Positions 1 to 7,671 are shown, counted from the first letter of the stretch. The stretch: 17,638 nucleotides of DNA from Flavobacteriaceae bacterium (GCA_947458575.1 CANHBE010000025.1:1-17638); one strand, 5' to 3'. Program-made: numbers and translations. Notes: a model not told the origin generated them from the sequence alone.

Positions 1-365
1 TAACTTCTTTCGGTCGCTATTTCAGAGAATTGAAACTAGATGAATTGCCGCAGTTTTTCAATGTACTCAAAGGCGATATGTCAATCGTTGGTCCAAGACC
101 GGACGTCCCGGGATATTATGACTTGTTACAAGGCGAAAATCGAGAAATCCTTTCGCTCAAACCTGGTATAACTAGTGACGCATCCTTGAAGTATAAAAAT
201 GAAGACGAAATTTTACGCTGCCAAGAAAAACCAATCGAGTATAATGATCAGGTCATTTTTCCGGACAAAGTCAAAATGAATTTAGCGTATGTACGCAACA
301 GAACTATTTTGGGTGATTTGAATATCATCATGAAGACCATATTCTCCTTTTTCAATAGGAATTAA
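1..365 (+). CDS. Initiating sugar transferase (PglC/WcaJ-type phosphoglycosyl transferase), 3' part
   Basis: Partial gene that runs off the left edge; the frame is open from position 3, so the TTG at 30 is an internal leucine and not a start. The family transfers a sugar phosphate from a UDP-sugar to undecaprenyl phosphate at the inner membrane, the first step of repeat-unit assembly. The visible part holds the family hallmark DELPQFFNVLKGDMS followed by VGPRPD. The Asp-Glu of DELPQ (codons 39-44) matches the catalytic dyad of PglC. The LKPGIT motif and a C-terminal amphipathic end (IIMKTIFSFF) are also typical. The N-terminal membrane hairpin lies outside the window. Next to an aminotransferase and a dehydratase, a 4-amino-4,6-dideoxy sugar is a plausible substrate, but that is inference. 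Confidence 0.93.
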   Translation, partial: TSFGRYFRELKLDELPQFFNVLKGDMSIVGPRPDVPGYYDLLQGENREILSLKPGITSDASLKYKNEDEILRCQEKPIEYNDQVIFPDKVKMNLAYVRNRTILGDLNIIMKTIFSFFNRN

Positions 366-371
366 GATAGG

Positions 372-398
372 TTTGTAGGGTATGAAATACTATCTTTG
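372..398 (+). promoter_or_regulatory. Candidate Bacteroidota-type promoter before the aminotransferase
   Basis: TATCTTTG at 391-398 fits the -7 consensus TAnnTTTG, and a TTTG lies upstream at 372-375. The 15-base spacer is shorter than usual. The start codon at 425 would be about 20 bases from the transcript start. It could add expression of the aminotransferase inside a longer operon. Confidence 0.4.
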
Positions 399-424
399 AA
401 AATCAAAAATCAAGTGCATAAAAG

Positions 425-1564
425 ATGAATAAACCAAAAATTTGGCTTTCCTCACCGCATATGGGTGGTGGCGAGCTTAAGTATGTGCATGAAGCATTTG
501 CTTCGAATTGGGTAGCTCCGTTAGGTCCGAATGTTTCCGGTTTTGAAGAAGACCTTGAGAGTTATATAGGTGAAAATAAAGCAGTGGGAGCACTGAGTTC
601 CGGAACGGCAGCAATTCATCTTGCTTTGGTCTTGTTAGATGTGCGAGCAGGCGATGAAGTAATTTGTCAAAGTTTTACTTTTTCGGCTTCAGCCAACCCT
701 ATAGTGTATCAAGGAGCAGTTCCTATTTTCGTAGATAGTGAAAAAGATACCTGGAATATTTGTCCGATTGCTTTGGAAAAGGCAATCAAAGACAGAATAG
801 CAAAAGGAAAGAAACCCAAAGCTATTATAGCAGTTCACTTATACGGAATGCCATTTAAAGTAGATGAAGTATTGGAAATTTCTCACAAATATGGAATTCC
901 GGTAATTGAAGATAGTGCTGAAGCATTAGGAAGCACATACAAAGGGCGAAAATGTGGCACTTTTGGTCATTTTGGAGTGCTCTCTTTTAATGGCAACAAA
1001 ATAATTACAACCTCAGGCGGTGGCGCTTTGGTTACACCATCAAAAGAACTAAAAGAAAAAGCAGTTTTTTTTGCGACGCAATCTCGTGATCAAGCTCCAC
1101 ATTATCAGCATTCGGAAATTGGCTATAACTATAGACTCAGTAATATCTGCGCTGGCATCGGTCGTGGTCAAATGGAAGTTCTTGATGACCATATAGCACA
1201 AAGACGAGCAATGCATGACTTCTACATTTCCTATTTCAAAGAAATTGAAGGAGTTACCGTGTTTAGTGAACCAGATTCCGATTACTATTCCAACCACTGG
1301 TTAACAGCAATTGTTGTTGATCCAACAAAAACGGGAAATAGAAATAGAGAAGATCTAAGAATTGCACTCGAAAAAGAGAATATTGAAAGTCGACCACTCT
1401 GGAAGCCCATGCATCTGCAACCCATTTTTTCTGACTGTCCCTATTACGGCGAAGAAAATGCAGAATTGCTCTTCAACAACGGACTGTGCTTGCCTTCAGG
1501 CTCAAATCTCCTTGAGGAAGATAAAAAAAGAATAAAGGAAGTTTTTGACACTTTTTTTAGTTAA
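425..1564 (+). CDS. DegT/DnrJ/EryC1/StrS-family sugar aminotransferase (PglE/LegC-like)
   Basis: PLP-dependent aminotransferase of 379 aa, normal length for the family. It would transfer an amino group from glutamate to the 4-keto group of a nucleotide-linked 4-keto-6-deoxy sugar. The start SPHMGGGELKYVHEAF and WVAPLGPNV resembles the PglE/LegC branch. Visible PLP-site motifs are SSGTAAIH (residues 58-65), EDSAEALGS (162-170, Asp163 expected to contact the pyridine ring) and SFNGNKIITTSGGG with Lys192 as the expected Schiff-base lysine. The ATG at 425 gives the full conserved N-terminus. The gene sits 59 bases after the sugar transferase and 89 bases before the dehydratase that would make its substrate. 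No PglD-like acetyltransferase is adjacent. The exact sugar cannot be told from the sequence. Confidence 0.93.
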   Translation: MNKPKIWLSSPHMGGGELKYVHEAFASNWVAPLGPNVSGFEEDLESYIGENKAVGALSSGTAAIHLALVLLDVRAGDEVICQSFTFSASANPIVYQGAVPIFVDSEKDTWNICPIALEKAIKDRIAKGKKPKAIIAVHLYGMPFKVDEVLEISHKYGIPVIEDSAEALGSTYKGRKCGTFGHFGVLSFNGNKIITTSGGGALVTPSKELKEKAVFFATQSRDQAPHYQHSEIGYNYRLSNICAGIGRGQMEVLDDHIAQRRAMHDFYISYFKEIEGVTVFSEPDSDYYSNHWLTAIVVDPTKTGNRNREDLRIALEKENIESRPLWKPMHLQPIFSDCPYYGEENAELLFNNGLCLPSGSNLLEEDKKRIKEVFDTFFS

Positions 1565-1653
1565 TTGAGAATGAAAAATTATTAGTTTATTATAAAATAC
1601 TATTTTTATATAAATTTTCGAATGTATAAAGCTATTATGCGAGATTTAGATTG

Positions 1654-3558
1654 ATGGGAAAACGATTTCCAAATATTGGCTATTTACCGAGGTGGATTAT
1701 CTTTGCTATTGACGTATTTATTGTTCTGATCGCAAGTATCATTACATACTTTATCATCTATAATCTATCGAACTTGCGTTATAATCCGTTTGGAATGGTA
1801 ACTCGCTATGGGTTGATCATATTGGTTAATGCAATTTTCTTTCTGATATATAGGACTTATGCAGGAATTATAAGACATTCCACATTTATTGATGGTGTAA
1901 AACTACTCGTTTCTACAACAACGTCTTATATCGCTTTATTAATAATCCATTACACTTGTCTGATCTTTTTCGATAAGGAGATTTTCGTAACTACGGGATT
2001 ATTTATCAATTTTATCCTTTCATTCCTATTGTTGTTCTTGTTTCGAATTTCTGTAAAGTACATATTCGAAAAGTACTTGTATATTGAGGACAACAAGAAA
2101 CTAGTGAATGCGGTTATTTACGGGTCGGATGCCAATGCCATTTCAGTAGCCAATGCCTTACGGACAGAAAAGCCGGGAAGATTCAGATTGAAGGGATTTA
2201 TCGACAAATTCAATCAAAATAAAACCTCAAAGAGCATCTTGAATTTGCCAATTATTAATCAAAACAAAAAGATTTCGGTAATTCTCAGATCTCTCAAAGC
2301 AGAAGCACTCATTATTGCTGAGAAAAGTTTAACCAAAGAAGAAACAATCGCCATAGTAGAAGAGTGCTTGGAATTCAATTTTAAAGTGTTTACTGTGCCT
2401 CTCGTGGCTGACTGGGAAGATGAGAAACAGATTTCAAATAAGGTTAAGAACTTTGAAATTGAAGATTTGCTGGATCGAAAACCAATCGTCTTAGACATGA
2501 AAGCGATATCCAAGCAATTAAATGGCAAAACGATTTTGATTACCGGGGCTGCTGGATCTATTGGAAGCGAAATTACAAGACAAATCCTATCTTTTAAACC
2601 CGCAAAGATTATTATTTTAGATCAGGCGGAGACACCTTTGCATAGCTTAGGTTTGGAAATAAAGCCGATTAGTCAAGACGTAAAATTGAGATCTGTATTA
2701 GCTGATATACGAAACAAAAAAGTGCTCGAAGTGGTTTTTCAGAAATACAGACCGCAAGTTGTTTATCATGCAGCTGCATATAAGCATGTGCCCTTAATGG
2801 AAGAGAATCCCTCTCAAGCAGTATACACCAACGTGACAGGTACCAAAAATTTAGCGGATTTATCGGTGGAGTACGGCGTTGAGTCCTTTGTTATGGTATC
2901 CACTGACAAGGCTGTAAACCCGAGCAGTGTTATGGGTGCAAGTAAGCGAATTGCTGAAAAATACGTACAAACTTTAAGTCACAAAATAAATATTGAGGGT
3001 AAGGAAGGAACCAAATTTATCACTACGCGCTTTGGAAATGTTCTTGGTTCAAATGGTTCTATTGTACCATTATTTTCGAAACAGATCATGGAAGGCGGAC
3101 CAATAACCATTACCCATCCTGACATTATCCGATACTTTATGACTATTCCCGAAGCGTGCCAGCTTGTCTTGGAAGCCGGTGCTATGGGAAAAGGTGGTGA
3201 GATCTTTATTTTTGATATGGGTCAACCTGTTAAAATTCTTGATTTGGCGCAGAAGATGATTCGCTTAGCCGGATTTGTTCCGTACAAGGATATTGATATT
3301 AAAATCATCGGTCTCCGTCCCGGGGAGAAATTGTACGAAGAATTGCTAAATGACTCATCTAAGACTTTGCCAACTCATAACGAGAAAATTATGATTGCAC
3401 AAGAAATTGAAGAGGATTTCGAATGCATTGGAGCAGCTACAACTGCGCTGATTAATGAAATTGACAAAGTTTCAAATCAGGAAATCGTAACTGCAATGAA
3501 AAAAATTGTGCCGGAATTCAAGAGTATGAACTCGATTTTCGAGACTTTGGACGTGTAA
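1654..3558 (+). CDS. Membrane nucleotide-sugar 4,6-dehydratase, FlaA1/CapD family (PglF-like)
   Basis: 634 aa from the ATG at 1654; a TTG one codon earlier is less likely. The family forms UDP-4-keto-6-deoxy-HexNAc from UDP-GlcNAc. The N-terminus has four hydrophobic membrane segments (about 13-37, 51-69, 83-105, 112-131). A CoA-binding/Rossmann-like linker domain follows (about 150-250), then the SDR domain from about 285. NAD(P)-binding TGAAGSIG is at 297-304. The catalytic region STDK (416-419) and SSVMGASKR (424-432) has Asp418, Lys419 and Met427, the same spacing as the Asp-Lys-Met set described for PglF; like other CapD-type enzymes it lacks the usual Tyr of YxxxK. GLRPGEK near 555 is a further family motif. 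Full length and intact. Upstream spacer 1565-1653 is very AT-rich with no clear promoter box. Confidence 0.93.
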   Translation: MGKRFPNIGYLPRWIIFAIDVFIVLIASIITYFIIYNLSNLRYNPFGMVTRYGLIILVNAIFFLIYRTYAGIIRHSTFIDGVKLLVSTTTSYIALLIIHYTCLIFFDKEIFVTTGLFINFILSFLLLFLFRISVKYIFEKYLYIEDNKKLVNAVIYGSDANAISVANALRTEKPGRFRLKGFIDKFNQNKTSKSILNLPIINQNKKISVILRSLKAEALIIAEKSLTKEETIAIVEECLEFNFKVFTVPLVADWEDEKQISNKVKNFEIEDLLDRKPIVLDMKAISKQLNGKTILITGAAGSIGSEITRQILSFKPAKIIILDQAETPLHSLGLEIKPISQDVKLRSVLADIRNKKVLEVVFQKYRPQVVYHAAAYKHVPLMEENPSQAVYTNVTGTKNLADLSVEYGVESFVMVSTDKAVNPSSVMGASKRIAEKYVQTLSHKINIEGKEGTKFITTRFGNVLGSNGSIVPLFSKQIMEGGPITITHPDIIRYFMTIPEACQLVLEAGAMGKGGEIFIFDMGQPVKILDLAQKMIRLAGFVPYKDIDIKIIGLRPGEKLYEELLNDSSKTLPTHNEKIMIAQEIEEDFECIGAATTALINEIDKVSNQEIVTAMKKIVPEFKSMNSIFETLDV

Positions 3559-3577
3559 TTGAAGCCCGATAATTTTT

Positions 3578-3613
3578 TTTGATTCTGAATTTCAACCTGA
3601 AAAACTATATTTG
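3578..3613 (+). promoter_or_regulatory. Candidate Bacteroidota-type promoter for wza-wzc
   Basis: TATATTTG at 3606-3613, followed by CA, is a perfect TAnnTTTG -7 box. A TTTG at 3578-3581 may be the -33 element, though the 24-base spacer is at the long end. Transcription would start near 3619, just before the ATG at 3633. This argues against the upstream in-frame TTG at 3579 as the wza start. Confidence 0.55.
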
Positions 3614-3632
3614 CACCACTCAATATTTCATT

Positions 3633-4334
3633 ATGAAGATTTTACCTAAGAGTTTCTTTATCTATTTATTTACTTTTATCTTTCTTTCTTCTTGTGTATC
3701 AAGAAAGAAGCTGGTTTACGTTCAAGACATCGAAAACAAGAAAAGTTATGAGTCAGCCGTCCGGTACGAACCTACCTTGCAACCTGATGATTTGTTGAAT
3801 ATTATTGTGAGTGCAGAGAACCCTGAAGTTACTATTCCGTTCAATTTACCACAAATACAAGGTAATTATCAATTGAATGAAAATCAAAACAACATCAAAA
3901 CATATTTGATCGATAACGATGGCTTTATTCAATATCCAGTGATCGGCAAAGTTAAATTGGGCGGACTGACAAGATCTGAAGCCATCGCATTGTTGGTTGA
4001 CAAGATTTCGTTCTACATCAAGAATCCGAGTGTTAATATGAGAATCTTAAATTTTAAGATTTCAATTTTGGGCCAAGTAGCTCGTCCCGGTTCCTATACG
4101 ATCCAAAGCGAAAGAGTTAATTTTCTGGAAGCGCTCAGCTTAGCCGGTGATTTGGCCCTGAATGGCAAACGAAGTAATGTACTGGTCATTCACGAAGAGG
4201 AAGGTAAGAAAACATACAATCGGATCGATTTGACAAAAGCAGACATACTTAGTCTAGAAAATTATTATTTGTCGCAAAATGACATTATTTATGTCGAGCC
4301 AAACAAAAATGCCATCAATAGTTCAGCAGTTTGA
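3633..4334 (+). CDS. wza: Polysaccharide export outer-membrane lipoprotein Wza, ending at an early in-frame TGA
   Basis: Outer-membrane polysaccharide export (OPX) protein of 233 aa as read. The first 21 residues are a lipoprotein signal: basic start, hydrophobic run, then LSSC with Cys21 as the lipidated residue. The Poly_export domain follows (about 45-140; QPDDLLNIIVSAENPE, IDNDGFIQYPVIGKV, GLTRSEA). An SLBB-type domain comes next (ILGQVARPGSYTI, about 145-157, to LEALSLAGD, 165-173). The ATG at 3633 is chosen because it begins the signal peptide. The frame stops at TGA 4332-4334 right after INSSAV. Homologues in Bacteroidota usually continue from this point into a hydrophobic C-terminal helix, and here such a helix is encoded in the same frame beyond the stop (separate entry). 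As read, the protein may lack its membrane-spanning end. It partners Wzc, 87 bases downstream. Confidence 0.9.
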   Translation: MKILPKSFFIYLFTFIFLSSCVSRKKLVYVQDIENKKSYESAVRYEPTLQPDDLLNIIVSAENPEVTIPFNLPQIQGNYQLNENQNNIKTYLIDNDGFIQYPVIGKVKLGGLTRSEAIALLVDKISFYIKNPSVNMRILNFKISILGQVARPGSYTIQSERVNFLEALSLAGDLALNGKRSNVLVIHEEEGKKTYNRIDLTKADILSLENYYLSQNDIIYVEPNKNAINSSAV

Positions 4335-4400
4335 CAGAATACAACAATTTATATTACAGGTCTAACCGCTTTATTTACGCTCATCTTATTGCTTAGATAA
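4335..4400 (+). other. In-frame extension of wza beyond the TGA: detached C-terminal hydrophobic helix
   Basis: Read in the wza frame, the codons after TGA 4332-4334 are open for 21 residues, from QNTTIYITGL through TALFT to LILLLR, and end at TAA 4398-4400. The segment is a membrane helix by composition. Replacing the TGA by one sense codon (GGA, Gly, is one base away) would give a 255-aa protein, close to the usual family length. There is no good start codon at the head of the segment, so it would be made only by readthrough or if the TGA is an error. The base after the stop is C, a context known in E. coli to be weak for termination. Confidence 0.7.
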
Positions 4401-4421
4401 GTCAAAAATTAAAAAGTAACA

Positions 4422-6818
4422 ATGGAAGAAAATCCTTCAAATTTTAACGAGAAGCAAGAAGATTTATTCGACTTTCATGAGTTGATTGAAAGATACGTAG
4501 CACAATGGAAATGGTTCGCTTTTGGGATCTTCGTTTGTCTTGTCATAGCAGCTTTGTATCTTCGTTATGCTGTTCCGATATACAATGCTACTGCTACAAT
4601 ACTTGTTCGAGATGAGAAAAAAGGTGGCGTCCAATCACAGTTAAGCGCATTTTCTGACCTAGGCTTAATGGCAGGAGTGAAAAGCAATGTCGACAATGAA
4701 ATTGAAGTTATCCGTTCCCGCAGAATTATCGGAGGAGCCGTTAAGAAACTAGGTTTTAATATTTCTTACACTTCTATCGGTCGTGTTAAGACAATCGAAC
4801 AATACGAAAAGAAACCTGTTGAATTTTCATTTTATGATACGAGTGATGACTTTTTCGACAAGAGAAAAAGTTTTGTTTTAAATTTCATCAACGATACTAC
4901 TTTCGAGTTGATTGCAGATGAGGTAAATAATCTTGGAAAATTCAAATACGGTTCTATTATCAATTTGGATGATTCTAAACTAGTGGTCAGCAAGAATGCA
5001 AGTACTTATAATTCTTACTCCAAGGAATTTCCACTTGCTGTTCAAGTATACAGGATAGATGACTTGATTGACAGCTTCCGGGGAAGGCTCTCCGTAGTTT
5101 CTATCAGCAAAAACTCAAGCGTAGTGTCACTTTCCATCAGCGATCCTGTCAAACAAAAAGCCGAGGATTTTTTGAATGCTTTGATTTCTGTCTATAATGA
5201 AGATGCAATTTCTGATAAGAAGTTTATTTCGGAAAACACCCTCAATTTCATACAAGGGAGATTGAAAATCATCACCACAGAATTGGGAGATGTAGAAAAA
5301 GATGCTGAAGTTTTTAAGAAATCTAATCAAGTTACAGATATTACCACCCAAGCAGGAATTTATCTCAATAACTCTGTCGATTTTAGTAAAAGTCTAATTG
5401 AGACGGAAACGCAGATTAAAGTAGTTTTGGACATGATTAACTTCGTGAAATCCAAAGGAAAGTGGGACCTTGTTCCAAATAATTTGATTTCAAATGCGGA
5501 TGGTAAGGATGTCGCTAATTTTATTTCAGATTACAATGAGCTTGTAATTCAAAGAAACAGAATTGTAAAGGACGGTACCAAAAACAACTCAATTGTTATA
5601 AATCTCGAACAGAAGATTGAGGATCTTAATTTGAATATTGCCACCAGCCTGCAACGAACCTTGTCTGCTCTTAAAATTCGCAAAGCAAATCTGGATAGAC
5701 AAGAGGATATTATACAAGGACGAATATCAAAATTGCCAACGCAAGAGCGTGAATTCAGAATCTTAGCCAGACAACAACAAATAAAGGAATCATTGTACCT
5801 TTATCTGCTACAAAAACGCGAAGAAACTGCAATTTCACTGGCGGTGACCGAGCCAATTTCTAAAATCGTCGATCAAGCTTTTTCATCTGATTATCCGGTA
5901 TCACCACGCCCTAATATTGTGTATTTGATCGCAATTATGTTCGGAATGCTGATTCCTTTCTCAATCATCTATCTCCATCATCTTTTCGATAACAAGATTA
6001 AGAGCAGACAAGACTTGGAAGGCAAATTATCTGCACCTTATCTTGGTGATATCCCAAGTTCAGATAGTCACGAGGAAATCATGAACACCAATAGTAAATC
6101 TAGTTCTGCGGAAGCCATCAGAATTGTCAGAACCAATTTGGAATTCTTAACGACCAAGATTCCTGACGGACAATGCAAGACGATTTTTGTGACATCAACC
6201 ATTCCCAAAGAAGGTAAAACTTTTGTCGCGATAAATTTGGCCAGCACCATAGCATTATCAGGTAAGAAAGTACTTTTGATAGGTCTTGATATTAGGAATC
6301 CGAAGATTGATCGATATGTACAATTGCCTTCGCAGGGATTAACTAATTATCTCTCTAAAGCTGCAGATGATATCGAAAATTATATTGTTAAGTTTGATAA
6401 TTTCGAAAGTTTCTATGTATTGCCTTCGGGTATTGTACCACCAAACCCGGTAGACCTTTTGATGAATGGCAAAATTGACACGATGTTTGAGAAGCTCAAA
6501 GAAGAGTATGACTATATTATCGTGGATACCGCTCCGGTTAGTTTAGTAACAGATACTTTATTGGTTGCTAAAAATGCTGATATTTTCATTTATGTCATTC
6601 GTGCAAACTATATCGATAAGCGACTAATTAAGTTTATCGAATCCTTCTATCGCCAAAAACGCCTGCCAAATATGGCCGTTTTGCTGAATGATACAGAATG
6701 GAGAAAACCATATACATACGGATATGGTGCTTATGGTTATGGATACGGTTATGGATATGGCTATATTCAAGATGAAGAATCCAGCAAAAAACCGTGGTAT
6801 AAGTGGTTCAAAAACTAG
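4422..6818 (+). CDS. wzc: Wzc-type tyrosine autokinase and polysaccharide co-polymerase
   Basis: 798 aa, a fused PCP-2a/BY-kinase of usual length. It controls chain length and export in the inner membrane and contacts Wza. The N-terminal Wzz domain begins with a membrane helix (about 31-50). A long periplasmic, partly coiled-coil part (about 260-460) leads to the GNVR-like region (PTQEREFRILARQQ). The second membrane helix is at about 499-520. The cytoplasmic kinase has Walker A STIPKEGKT (592-600), Walker A' VLLIGLDIRNP (617-627) and Walker B IIVDTAP (699-705). The tail has nine tyrosines in a Tyr-Gly run (764-781), the expected autophosphorylation cluster. In Walker A' the first acidic residue of the usual DxD is Gly621, while Asp623 is kept. 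The stop codon abuts that of the convergent phosphatase gene. Confidence 0.95.
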   Translation: MEENPSNFNEKQEDLFDFHELIERYVAQWKWFAFGIFVCLVIAALYLRYAVPIYNATATILVRDEKKGGVQSQLSAFSDLGLMAGVKSNVDNEIEVIRSRRIIGGAVKKLGFNISYTSIGRVKTIEQYEKKPVEFSFYDTSDDFFDKRKSFVLNFINDTTFELIADEVNNLGKFKYGSIINLDDSKLVVSKNASTYNSYSKEFPLAVQVYRIDDLIDSFRGRLSVVSISKNSSVVSLSISDPVKQKAEDFLNALISVYNEDAISDKKFISENTLNFIQGRLKIITTELGDVEKDAEVFKKSNQVTDITTQAGIYLNNSVDFSKSLIETETQIKVVLDMINFVKSKGKWDLVPNNLISNADGKDVANFISDYNELVIQRNRIVKDGTKNNSIVINLEQKIEDLNLNIATSLQRTLSALKIRKANLDRQEDIIQGRISKLPTQEREFRILARQQQIKESLYLYLLQKREETAISLAVTEPISKIVDQAFSSDYPVSPRPNIVYLIAIMFGMLIPFSIIYLHHLFDNKIKSRQDLEGKLSAPYLGDIPSSDSHEEIMNTNSKSSSAEAIRIVRTNLEFLTTKIPDGQCKTIFVTSTIPKEGKTFVAINLASTIALSGKKVLLIGLDIRNPKIDRYVQLPSQGLTNYLSKAADDIENYIVKFDNFESFYVLPSGIVPPNPVDLLMNGKIDTMFEKLKEEYDYIIVDTAPVSLVTDTLLVAKNADIFIYVIRANYIDKRLIKFIESFYRQKRLPNMAVLLNDTEWRKPYTYGYGAYGYGYGYGYGYIQDEESSKKPWYKWFKN
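6711..6764 (+). repeat. Tyr-Gly repeat encoding the Wzc phosphorylation tail
   Basis: Eighteen codons encode nine Tyr alternating mostly with Gly. The DNA is a degenerate six-base repeat (GGN TAY). Glycine uses GGA, GGT and GGC and tyrosine uses TAT and TAC, so the copies are not identical at the DNA level. It lies at residues 764-781 of Wzc and is the likely target of the adjacent phosphatase. Confidence 0.85.
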
Positions 6819-7547
6819 TTAGAAATCAAAGTATTTATTATTTGCAATTGCCGATTTGAGTGCTTTGATATCCTTGATGAGCACTTTATTCGAGAAAGAA
6901 AGTATATGCTTTTGATGATGAATGTCTGAGCCAACGAAGTCGATTAATCCTTTTTTGAGAAGCAAATCGCACGATTTAGTTACTTCATGACCGTAGTAAC
7001 CGACAGTTGACAAGAGATTAAGTTGAAGCAAACAACCTGCGTTTTTTAGCTTCTGCAATTCACCGAAATTAGAATAGTAAAAAGGATAACGCTCCGGATG
7101 TGCTAAAACCGGACGATAGCCGGCAATTTGAAGTTCAAAGAGAATATCATAGAGTTGAATCGGCGGATTGATATAAGAAAGTTCAACCAAAACCAGATTT
7201 TCTTTTAATGTTGCTAAAGGTCCATTCTGAACTATTTTACTAAAATAAGAATCAATCATGTATTCAGCTGCAGCTCGAAAAGAAAGTTCGTGCGGTAAGT
7301 GGGGAAGCGTTTCAGTAAACTTCTCTTCTATTTTTTCCTTAGTATTGTCCCAAACAGAAGTATAAATATGAGGCGTCGTGATGCATTTGGCAAATCCGAT
7401 CTGTCTCATTTCTTGAACCAATGACAACGTGTCGTCAAGCGTAACGGCACCATCATCAATACCCGGAAGCAAATGACTGTGTATATCAATGAAGTCGTCG
7501 GGAATCAGACCTCTTAATACAGGTCGACTTTTCAAGAAGTGAAACAT
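6819..7547 (-). CDS. PHP-family tyrosine-protein phosphatase (CpsB/CapC/YwqE-like)
   Basis: 242 aa from the ATG at 7547. This family removes phosphate from the tyrosine tail of BY-kinases through a metal centre and is unrelated to Wzb. Metal-site motifs are DIHSHLLPGIDDGA (21-34; His23, His25), AAEYMI (93-98; Glu95), LAHPERYP (148-155; His150 and Arg153) and GSDIHH (206-211; Asp208, His210). TTPHIYTS (57-64) is also typical. An in-frame GTG at 7577 would add ten residues but its G is the last base of a -7 box, so transcription would begin downstream of it; the ATG start also matches the usual N-terminus (short basic leader, then LIPDDFIDIHSHLLPG). The gene faces wzc with no spacing, and its likely substrate is that kinase. 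Confidence 0.92.
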   Translation of the reverse strand: MFHFLKSRPVLRGLIPDDFIDIHSHLLPGIDDGAVTLDDTLSLVQEMRQIGFAKCITTPHIYTSVWDNTKEKIEEKFTETLPHLPHELSFRAAAEYMIDSYFSKIVQNGPLATLKENLVLVELSYINPPIQLYDILFELQIAGYRPVLAHPERYPFYYSNFGELQKLKNAGCLLQLNLLSTVGYYGHEVTKSCDLLLKKGLIDFVGSDIHHQKHILSFSNKVLIKDIKALKSAIANNKYFDF

Positions 7548-7576
7548 TTCTAAGTATTGTAAAGGTCTTACGCCCA

Positions 7577-7584
7577 CAAATATA
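7577..7584 (-). promoter_or_regulatory. -7 promoter box for the phosphatase gene
   Basis: The minus strand reads TATATTTG, a perfect TAnnTTTG box, about 30 bases before the ATG at 7547. No TTTG or TTG is at the usual -33 distance. With the box at 7664-7671 it forms a divergent promoter region between the phosphatase and wzm. Confidence 0.5.
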
Positions 7585-7663
7585 GTCAGATTTTATAATA
7601 TTTGAGCTGTTAGATTGTACAACTTTAAACCCAAAACCAACAAAACATTGATAAGTAAATATC

Positions 7664-7671
7664 TATATTTG
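7664..7671 (+). promoter_or_regulatory. -7 promoter box for the wzm-wzt operon
   Basis: TATATTTGCC is a perfect -7 box, about 85 bases before the wzm start, leaving a leader of roughly 75 bases. A TTG at 7648-7650 is only 13 bases upstream, so the -33 element is unclear. It is the only consensus box between 7585 and 7754. Confidence 0.5.

Noticed and set aside
3531..3580. Hairpin CTCGA-TTT-TCGAG followed by a run of T as a terminator after the dehydratase
   Set aside because: The stem has only 5 pairs, lies inside the coding end, and the T run is about 30 bases further on, so it does not form an intrinsic terminator.
4332..4334. UGA recoded as glycine (alternative genetic code) in wza
   Set aside because: The oxidoreductase at 12915-13901 also ends with TGA at a sensible place, and reading on would run through the overlapping neuA. 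All gene families point to Bacteroidota, which use the standard bacterial code.
4329..4365. A prfB-like +1 frameshift at GTT TGA C in wza
   Set aside because: The +1 frame gives only a short polar peptide before a TAA. The hydrophobic helix lies in frame 0, so readthrough and not frameshifting would be needed.
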